A stretch of 64,000 nt of DNA from contig PYST01000096.1 in assembly GCA_003049485.1 (NCBI GenBank), positions 51,471 through 115,470 on the forward strand. The letters run 5' to 3'. Below, in pieces: positions 12,301 to 21,472 of this stretch. Numbering within the stretch: position 1 is the stretch's first letter; each line of letters begins with the position of its first letter. This stretch comes from Ophioceras dolichostomum. Its lineage: Eukaryota > Ascomycota > Sordariomycetes > Magnaporthales > Ophioceraceae. The position numbers and the translations under genes were made by a program. Under the pieces are notes generated by a model. That model was not told the DNA's origin. It worked only from the letters and a program-made list of their open reading frames with translations, and did not search any database.

Positions 12301-15220
12301 TTTGGTGTTTCTAATGGCACCGTCAGATCGGATGAAGACCAGAGAGAGTGTCGAAAGCATGATGAAGCACAACCCAAAAAAGAAAAGAAAGAAAACCGGG
12401 GCCACCAGCCCAAACCCTGGGCGCCAATCTCAATGCCATCATCCTTGGGAGTCTTGTTTCCTGGTATTGTGATGATAACGCATTGAGGACCGACCCAGCA
12501 GCCGTGACTGCCTCTAGGAGGAGGCCTTCGGAGAGATACTGGGGTAAACCTTGAGCACCTCGTCGAGCTGGTCAAACTAGGCCAGGTGTTTCGTACATTG
12601 TGCCTGACTGGGCATGGCGGGGTTGGTGGGCAGCGTGCCTGAAGATCGTCGTCATCGACCGACATGAGAATAGAGAGCGCGCACGGAGCACGACCTTCAC
12701 CACGCAGTCGGAGGCCCTCTTTCCTCTTGTTGTCAAACCGCGGCACACGGATAAGCAGATCGCCATTGATGATGGGCGTTGATGGGCGTTGCGCTGCGCA
12801 TCCGCTTGGCCAACGTCGTTCTGCCCGCACACATCCTCGGTTTCTTGTCTTGTTTCGCTCCTGCAGGACAGGACAGGAACGAGACGGGGCATACACAGTA
12901 CGGTAGGCAGCCTCTAGTCTCCATCCCTCCTCCTCGCACCTATCGGCAGACGCGCGATTCAAGACCGCATGTATGTAGGTCTAGTATGTACCTTGCATCA
13001 TCATGGTGCATAGGTACACCACAACCTACCGATCCCTCCGACTAAGAATGGGCTTACTGATTGGGCAAGTGGATTTTGGATACTTAGGCTGGTGTATGTG
13101 AGGGCCACCAAGCAGCAGGTGGTGCGTGAGAAGAGTAGCAAAAAAAGAGAGCAGAGAATAGGTAACCAGAACTCGAAGCGTCTCTGCAAGTGTCGCGATT
13201 GGTGTGCCACAGGAAACGGCAAGTAGCAAATGGCTGTGCCGGGTTGCAGTCTGCCAGCCAGAGCGCTGACACTCGCTGAGAAAAGGCTCGAACACACCCT
13301 TTTGATTTGTGCAAATTATGTGGACGCACCGGTCGGCGGCTCCCCCCTGCTGCCGGCCTATCAGGAGCCTTATCCTACCACCCAGTATGCGGCTTGGTGG
13401 ATGCGTGGATGCAGAGGTCTGGTTTTATGCATGCACTACGACACCACGGTAGCCTTTTTGGTTCAGGTTCCTGTTGAGAGGATGTGAGAGGGCCGAGGTA
13501 CCTGCACGTTTTCGTTGCTCTCACCCTGCCAGTTCTGCTGCACGTTCTCTCTTCTGCTCCTGTGCGGACCTTTCTTTTTGGGCTGCCGCCGCCTGTCTGC
13601 CTACAGGTGGCCACGAAATGGATACATTACATTACTGTACATACAATGATACCTTGACTTTCTGCACGAGTTGTCCAAATAGTGCATGCTAGTCGTGCCA
13701 CACAGGGTCGTGCACATTTCTCCTGTGATTACACTCTGCTGAGTGAGAGACCATTAGAAAGAAGAGAGATGGGGAAAGAGAGAGGAAAAAAAGATGCTTT
13801 TCTCAAGTGAGATTGTGTGATACGGTGCGAGGAAAACTGTATGCACTTACAGCTATGGATAGGAACCTGGAAGGTGAAGAAAATTGTAGGTAGAGAGGTT
13901 GACAGTGACAAGTGTCGAAGAGTTTGCCTCCTCCCAGGTAAGAGAGACTCCACAGTTCATCGAAACATCAGTCTTTTCTCTCTTTCTGGCTCGTATCCGC
14001 CCTCTCATCGGCGACGGTCACATTGTGTGATGCAGAACGGCCGCTGATACGACAGCGCTCCGGCGACCTTTCACGGGCTCGCTGACCAACGAGCAGCGAG
14101 TCACGGCTGTTGAGCAGATCTCGACCGTCACGTTCAGGGACTTGTTGGCGCTAATTTCTTTTTCTTGTCTTTTTTGTTCATGCTGACCTTTTTTCTTCCT
14201 CTTTCCTTCGCCGCTCTGAGCTCTAGCTGGTTGGAGGTTGGAAAGAGAACTTGTCAACTTGTCACTTTTGGTCCGGGCTCAAAGCCCGGCGGATGGGGTA
14301 TGGGCTGGGGTACGTCTTCTCTCTGCCTGCCGTCCGGACCTGCCTACCCGTCTGCCTGCCAGGCCTGCCTGTGACCTTCGAAGTGGCAGGCTAGTTTCCA
14401 TGATTCCAGGTACCTTTCAGATGGACAAGGGTTCTTACACGGTACTGTGATAGACTCGCTGGAGGAGCACCGGAGACTCCAGCCGTCCAGGCAGTCAAGG
14501 GTGCTGTTCTCACTGCTGTGAGGGTGCTGCTGCATCGAGCCAAGGAGGAGCAACGGAGCCTTCGCAGGTCGGAGTCGCCAAGTCCTGCCAGGTCCAGCGG
14601 TCCATCCGCTCCATGTACCCAGGATCCCACGGTACTTCCGGGCAAGTGGCCTGTCCCGAATTAGAATGGCTAGTGCTGCGCCATCCTGTCCTTCCAAGTG
14701 CATCCAGCCCACCCACCCATCTGATGTTTCCGTCTTGCCCCAGACAGGGGTGGTGGGAGGGGGCCACCAGTGGGCCACTGGGGGTTCCCCTTCGACACCG
14801 TCTCGCCCACTAGTGTCCACCAAGTATCCACCACTGTTCCTGGTCCACCGTGCCCTTGTCAGCTTGGGTGAGACATGCATGGTGGGCAGTGGGTTGGATG
14901 GATTGGCCCATTCCACCACGCAACGCACGCACACACGCACGCATTGGACAGTGGTGGACTCTCTCACTGGTGGACAGGGACCTGCACGGTGGTAGTGGTA
15001 GCGGTAGTCCTAGCCTAGGTAAGTCACGAAGTCTCGAAGTCACTCGGTACCTCTCCCTCTTCCCTGCCCCCCCTCCCCCGGTCCATCCATCCCATGGGTG
15101 GTGGTTTTGGTGGATCCCAGCCAGTCTGTCTGTCTGCAGTAGTGGCGGCGGCCGGCGTGAAGGGTCGGTCGGGTCACTTCGAACGACGAGTGCCTATCTT
15201 TTCTCTCTCCACACTCCACG

Positions 15221-15960
15221 CCCCTCTTGGCTCTTTTTTATCTTTTCCCTCCCTCGCCGGAGGGTTCGTACTTATCCTGTCACGGTCCCCTTCTTTACGC
15301 TCATTCCCTCCCACGCTGCTCATGATCGACAAGTCTGTCGACTAAGGACGTGTGGTTCTTCTCTTTCTTCCTTTTTACTATCGGTTCTTGTTTCTTCCGG
15401 GGATTCGCCTTTTGGAGCCCATCCTTTACCTTCATTTAGACCGTAGCCCAACCCGTCCGGGTCTCGACTTACACCGACCACTACCACCACCACCTTCCTT
15501 TCCCTTCAGCAGGATAACATCACCGTCGACTCTTTGCTTAACTCATCCCAAGAGACAACACCATCTGCTGCTAAGAACTGGAGCGTGACCACGAACCCCT
15601 CCCTGGACGAGTTCATGTACAACAACATCAACATCCGAATCCCCAACTAGACAGTCCAGTGCTTCCTCTCATAGGGATCACTTGCTGCCGTCCATTCCTT
15701 ATACCAAAGCCAGAACCGAACCACCATCATTAGGCCAACTTGCCCAACCCTCCCCAACGACGACGACCACGACGACGTTCGTCCCGACCCCCTGTATAGT
15801 ACCACCACAACACACCACAGCCCCCAGTATACTACTTAATACGTAAACCGACGCACGAGAACCTCGACCACCACCCCTCTGTAGCATCAGAGTAAACCAC
15901 GTCCGTCTTTGGTCATCTTGGTAGGTTTTCCTCAGCAGGACGCACCACGGTGGAGAGGGG
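15221..15960 (+). promoter_or_regulatory. Putative MSN2 promoter/leader with clustered STRE cores
   Basis: Six 5-bp stress-response-element cores (CCCCT or its complement AGGGG) lie within 740 bp, at 15221, 15287, 15596, 15789, 15874 and 15956. Msn2-family proteins bind AGGGG in yeast and filamentous fungi, and this cluster sits directly upstream of a gene of that family, so autoregulation is possible. The surroundings are rich in C and T, which raises the chance count of CCCCT; roughly one to two cores would be expected at even base composition. Transcription start is not known, so part of this may be leader rather than promoter. Confidence 0.35.
15616..15651 (+). other. Possible upstream ORF in the MSN2 leader (11 codons plus stop)
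   Basis: An ATG followed by ten sense codons (peptide MYNNINIRIPN) and TAG lies about 400 bp before the MSN2 start. It is asparagine/isoleucine-rich and in a region that looks like transcribed leader. Another tiny frame (MIDKSVD) is at 15319-15342. Whether the mature leader includes them is unknown; a 5' UTR intron could remove them. Confidence 0.3.
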
Positions 15961-16047
15961 AGCCTTGGCAAGAAGCACGCAGACAAGAAGGTAGAGAGAC
16001 AGGCCAGGTTGGCTGACCAGGAGTACCTAACACAGACAGTCCCAAGG

Positions 16048-18283
16048 ATGGAGTCCATGATGCACAGCCAGGCGATGGCCCCGACCTCGTTCCTGTATTA
16101 TAGCCCAGACCCGAACTCGGAGACTCGGCAGCACGGCCAGTTCTCGCACCAGCTTCCGCAGTTCGCGCCCACGCACTACCAGCAGCCGCACATCGGCATG
16201 TTCCCGGTCGTGCCGACGCTGCCGTCGACGCCGATCTACTCGCGGCCCAACTCGTCGTGCTCGCAGCCCGGCGCGCCCCTCGTCCAGCCCCCGACGCTCG
16301 CGAGCATGAAGCCGCTGGGCAGCTCGCTCACCAGCTACCCCTCGACCCTGACGCCGATGGCCTCGCCCCAGCCCACGCTGGCGCGCAAGCCCACTATCGT
16401 ACTAGAGACCGAGATCTGCGACGCCGACGGCATGTACTACCCGTCCACCCCGCCGCTATCGACCTCGGGCAGCGTCATCAGCAGCCCCGGCAGCTGTGAC
16501 ATGCTCTCGACGCCGCTGAACCCCATGTTCTCCGGCCTGGACAACGTCGAGAGTGTCAAGCTTGAGGCCCAGTCACCCGAGAGCTTCCCGGCTCTGGAGT
16601 GGTCCAACTGCGCTTCTCCCCCGATGACGCCTGGTAAGAACATCTTTGTTTCTGTGTGCCTTTTGCCTGCCTGCCTTCACTGCTTTGACTGCGCTATTGT
16701 TCAAACCGCCGACCTATCTGGTGGTGAACAGACAATCATTGTCCACTCCTCTCAATAGGAGATGGGATGGCAGGTGGTGTGAATTACCTAAGCTCTTGCA
16801 TTCTAAGGCTTTTTGCGCACCACTGCTCCCATTGTCCCTTCGCTATTGACTTTGCTCTGCCCCACTTTTTTTGTACCTTATCTGCAAACCCTTGGCACTC
16901 CCATGTTTCCTTGCTTTTTACCTTCACTCTTGGCCGTCCCCATCCCTTAATTTTATAAAAAAACCGTCGTTCAATCCTCACTGCGGAAACAAGCCCAAAC
17001 CCGGAATTTCAACCGGCCAACATCAGGCTATAGACCGTATCTTGGATGCTAACCGGGAATTTCACGCCATAGTCTACATCCACAACCAGGCGGCTCAACC
17101 GCGGAGGCAGCAGTCGCTCAAATCGGCGGGTTCCACCTGCCCTTCTCTGTCTCCTTCTCCTGCCCCTTACGAGTACGCTCGTTCAGCAAGCGAAGACAGC
17201 GATTTCTGCGACCCGAGGAATTTGACGGTCGGCAACGCCGCTGCAAACGCCTCGGTCGTGCCTGAGCTGACGAGCACTCTTCCCACGCTCGACGACGAGG
17301 AGCTTTCTTCAACTCCCTCCGTCTCATCTCAACCTGCTGGCAACTCTTTCTCATTCCTGCCTTCGCTTCCCACTGGTCTGCCCGTTTTCGAGGATCTCTC
17401 AGATCTCGAGTCCGAGGACGACTTCGTCAACGGCCTTGTGAACATCCCCGTTGAGAAGATCGAGGGCCAGGTGACCAGGGGGCGCGCCGAGTCCGACGCC
17501 GTCAGCCTGGGCCTGGAGAGCTTCGTCTGCGCCGACGAGCTCGAAGAGTTCACTTTCGCTTCCGACTCGTCGTCCGATTGCGACTCGCATAAGGACAAGA
17601 GGCAACGGACTTCCAGCGGCCTGGAGATTAGTATGGCTGCCCAGGTCGAGTCGTCCACTCAGGCCTCCGCCCCGACCGAGCAGCAACAGCAACAGACTCA
17701 GGCCCCGCCATCATCCAACCCGGAGGCCAACAGCAACGAAGAGCACGACGACGAGGAAACCAAGAGCGAATCCGGTGCATCAAACAACTCAGACAACCAC
17801 GGCGCCATGCCTCCGCCTAGCCGTCGCGGCCGGAAGCAGTCGCTTACCGAGGACCCGTCCAAAACATTCAAGTGCGACCTCTGTGATCGCCGCTTCCGTC
17901 GTCAAGAGCATCTGAAGCGCCACTACAGGTCTCTGCACACCCAGGACAAGCCCTTTGAGTGCCACGAGTGCGGCAAGAAGTTCTCGCGCTCTGACAACCT
18001 GACCCAGCACGCCCGCACCCACGGCTCGGGCGCCATCGTCATGAACGTCATTGAGGACGCCGACGTGGTTGCCGCCGCCACTGCTGGCTTCCCGCACCCC
18101 CACATGTACCACCACGCTCTGGCTGCTCAGCACGTCGCGGTTCCGCAATCCGCTGGGCCAGACTATGAGACGTACGGCAAGGTCCTCTTCCAGATCGCCG
18201 CCGACATCCCAGGCAGCGCCAGCGAGCTCTCGTCCGATGAGGGCAGCGACCACGGCAAGAAGAAGAGGAAGCGAGCCGACTAG
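16048..18283 (+). CDS. MSN2: C2H2 zinc-finger stress transcription factor, Msn2/Seb1 type
   Basis: Two exons, 16048-16633 and 17073-18283, give about 598 residues. The intron starts GTAAGA after the codons for PMTP, has a GCTAAC branch point at about 17048 and ends at ATAG; it keeps frame (phase 1). An alternative in-phase acceptor exists at 17033. The start is the ATG opening MESMMHSQ in a good context; an in-frame ATG 39 bp upstream is less likely, because family members begin near MDSMMH. The N-terminus holds the family signature SFLYYSPDPN. Two C2H2 fingers occupy about residues 461-512, with helices RRQEHLKRHYRSLH and RSDNLTQHARTH, the Msn2/4 type that reads AGGGG elements. A basic tail (KKKRKR) is a likely nuclear signal. 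The middle is acidic and Gln/Ser-rich, as expected for activation regions. In relatives this factor acts downstream of osmotic and oxidative stress signalling in the nucleus. Confidence 0.93.
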
Positions 18284-21200
18284 AGGACCACGTCACCCGT
18301 CTGTCGCCTCTATCGTCTGGTTCCCGTCTTATCTCCTTCAATTCGCCTCATTGACCTGCTTTCTGTTTGCTGCTTGGCCAATCCCGCCTCGCTACAAACA
18401 AACCCGGCCAGGTCCAATCCTCTTCACGATCAGAATACCCTTCTTCACACGAACAAAGAAATGTCGACGCGGGCTTCTCGACATTTCTTTATGATGCCCT
18501 CATGACTCTTTTTCACGACCTCGCAAAACACAATACACACATCACATCCTTCTCTTCGATTCTCTTCACCTCTCCTCCCTCCCATTTAATTGGTACGGGA
18601 AAAGGTACATCTAGGGTCACAAATCAACTTCGCAAACAAACTAAGGACATCATCTTCCGGGACAAGGGGAATGCTGCTTGCAACTGCTACTTACACTGCC
18701 ACTATCACTTTTACACGACCAAAGGCGAATTTATACGGCTTGAGATCTTGCCGCAAAGGGGATAGGGAATTACCACAGAAAAGTTTGTCATTTCCTGGGA
18801 TGGGATGCGGAAAATCATCTGGAGTGTGGGTTTAGGGAGGAGGGCGGGAGTCTTCTTCCAACAACAACAATCCGTCCGTCCCTTTAAGCGGTCCAAGCCG
18901 TCTGTACCAAAAACCATCTATCTTGCGCGTTTTTTTTTTCTATTTCGCTTCGTCTTTTCTTTTCTTTACGCTCTTTTCTCGGAAAGACTGCATGATGAAC
19001 AACCCACCACGCCTAGCGGTGAAACTCGAGGAAACAAATGGCGGGCGGCGGGCGGCTACTTCGAGAGCTTTGCCTGCTTGTTTGCTCTTTCGGCGTGTGT
19101 GGCGGACAAGGAAAGGGAAGATCCCATCGAGTCTTCTCACATCTTGCGTTTTTCGATGTTATTATTACAGCTTTCATTTCGTTTTTGATATTTCGCTTCT
19201 CTTCTACTTCGATATTCTCTAAGCAACAAACTTTTTTTCCCCTTTCTGCTTGCTCTATCTTCTTTCCCTTTTTTCTCTCTCGCCTGGGCAACTTCGCTTC
19301 CCATGGACGCGTTTTCCTGCTCTACTGTGTCCATTGTACAATATCCGCACAGGAAGGGCAAGAAGGCTGCGTACCTGCCCTTGCTGGATGAGAAGGGAGG
19401 AGGAACGAAGCCTGGAAAGAAGAGCAAATCTTTTTTGTCATTTCTCCCCCCGCACTACACTTCCAAATCATCAACCTCGTCGATGCCATGGCTTGTTCAA
19501 CCTTCTATCGGGAGAGTAACAGTCAAGGTTTTCTTCGGTGGTCGATTTCGTGTGTTTACTTTTTTCACATCATCTTCACTTCACATCCACACCCTTCAGT
19601 TCGTCTGCTCGTTCTTTCTTTGAGATCCGACCAACATTTTCTGCAACCGCTTTTATTTTTCCTTTCTTCTGCTTCTTCTCGCTCTTTTTTGACAACAGTT
19701 TTGCAGCCTCTTTTTTTTCGAGATATCTTCTCGCTCTTCGGCGTGCTGGACACAAAGGTGATGGAAGGGGGACGGTTTGTGGGACTTGCAACAGCAGAAG
19801 TCCTTCCCTCCTAACCCTGAAACCACTCTTCCGATGTGAAATAAAAAAGACATACACCAAAAAAACGCACACACAAACAGTATCATCATCATGTACAGCT
19901 TAGCTCTCAGAATCAGTCATCATTTCCCTCATTCCACAGTATATCTTTTTATTTTCATTCATCTCTCGTTTTGAACAGAATTTCAACGCACCTTGGTCGA
20001 TACGTGTGCTACTTTTGTCTCCCGCCTCCAATGCATCCTGACCCGTCCTCTTTAGTGATGTGCGATCTGTAACCCGTTCCTCACATCTCGTAGTTACATT
20101 CCGGTACAAGGTGACGGACCCTGACTGAGACTTGTTGGACTAGCTCGTTATTACGACTCAGCACCCACTACCGTAACCAGGCAAGTCACAATCGACTTGA
20201 GCTAGAGCGCACATCTAGAATGTCCAGAGAGTGAGGCCGAGAGACCGGCTACACGGGCTAGGGTAGCTAGGTAGGGCCTAGGCATATGTGTGGTGAGGTG
20301 AGGTGAGGGGGGGTGGGTATCAGTCAGTCAGTCAGTCAGTCAGTGTGTCTGTCCGTTCTCCGTCAGTCAGGTCAATTCCTAAAGAAGCTCGTGAAGACGA
20401 CGGCTGTCACACCACCTCAGAGGGAGGAGGATCCAGATGCTGAGTGAGTGCTCCAAGCGTCCCCCTTTGGGAGAGGTCCGACTGGCTGGTTGAGGTCAAA
20501 CTAGGGTACCAAATAGTGCGAAACTATTTCGTAAGGTCCCGACATTCATTCTTCGACAGTGAGAAGCACCACACCACCAGATGTTTTACGGTGCCGTTCG
20601 TAGCTCGTACCTTACAGGGCTGGTGCTGCATCTGCAAGGGGGTTTTCGCCCTCTCTCCGTTCGTTCCGACAAATACCGTCGTCTTTTTTATTTTTTTATA
20701 GAAAATTTTTTTTTTGGGCATCTCTTGCCGAATGCCATCAGGCCATCACAATTGGCATACTGTGTACCTTAATCCCACAGACTTGGCAGGGTAATATCGA
20801 ATGCTGTTCAGTGTTCAGTAGCTCGAAGCCCGAGCGTGCTACGCTCTCCAGGTACCCGACCTGTTCTGTGGGTACCGGCACTCGCAGCAACACACCCAAG
20901 ACCCTCCCGACTCCCTGGTTCAATGAGACGGGACGGTTCGAAGCTAGTGGAAGGATTAAAAGTTAGCAGAGATTCCGGCCATGCGACGGCGAAAGTCAAA
21001 CTGTACATTAATCCTCTAGGTACCTTGGGATGCTTTCTGCGGTGAGAGGCAATAGAATCAGACGAGAACCTGGAAGCGAGCGGCTGCAGGCAGGCAACTC
21101 GATGCGGCGGCCCAGTTTTTCTTGACTCGTACCTCGACCTTTTTGGGTCCCTGACATATGCGTTAGGGCAATGCACAATCCCGAGCAGTTCAGGGCGACA

Positions 21201-21472
21201 TATGTACCTAAATTGAATCCAAATACACACACACGCCGCTACTCGACACTTTATTCCTTGAGGCTACGGAAGTACCTGTCCTGGCGATCGGGATTGCTCG
21301 TGAACTGTCGGTAGGTCGAGGTGGGAAGGTACATCGGGAAACGAAAATCTCGTCATTTCCGTCGGAGAACCGGAGCCAGCGCTGAGGCGAACGAACATTC
21401 GGGAAAGGAGGGAAGCCTCAGAGAGAAGGATCCCGACACCACAAGATCAACAAGACCCTGATCCCGCCAAAC
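18284..21472. other. Intergenic region between MSN2 and DPH6; T-rich MSN2 3' side
   Basis: The first 1.6 kb are rich in T and C, as in a long 3' UTR or a following promoter. A 106-codon frame starting with ATG at 19303 (MDAFSCSTVSIVQ) has a good start context but ends in low-complexity Phe/Ser sequence, so I do not call it a gene. AGGTACCT occurs at 21018. The stretch just before 21473 would hold the DPH6 promoter. No other gene is supported. Confidence 0.5.
20321..20344 (+). repeat. CAGT microsatellite, six copies
   Basis: Six perfect tandem copies of CAGT, preceded by a GAGGT/GTGAG purine tract from about 20290. Similar shorter TCAG runs occur at about 45934-45950. Confidence 0.95.

Larger units (their letters stand above)
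3307..16047. other. 12.7-kb gene-free stretch upstream of MSN2
   Basis: No frame in this stretch carries a recognisable domain or a convincing exon chain; the longest frames (for example 12168-12962 on the minus strand) are low-complexity or Pro/Ser/Arg-rich and begin at non-ATG codons or overlap equally long frames. Composition stays close to mixed, without the AT-rich decay expected of mutated repeats, apart from an AT-rich patch near 11840-11880. Copies of AGGTACCT lie at 10472, 13496 and 14408. The last 1-2 kb become strongly pyrimidine-rich and probably hold the promoter and leader of the downstream transcription factor. Confidence 0.55.

Noticed and set aside
12168..12962. 264-codon minus-strand frame
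   Set aside because: No domain, mixed low-complexity Pro/Arg/Ser sequence, other frames nearly as long in the same place.
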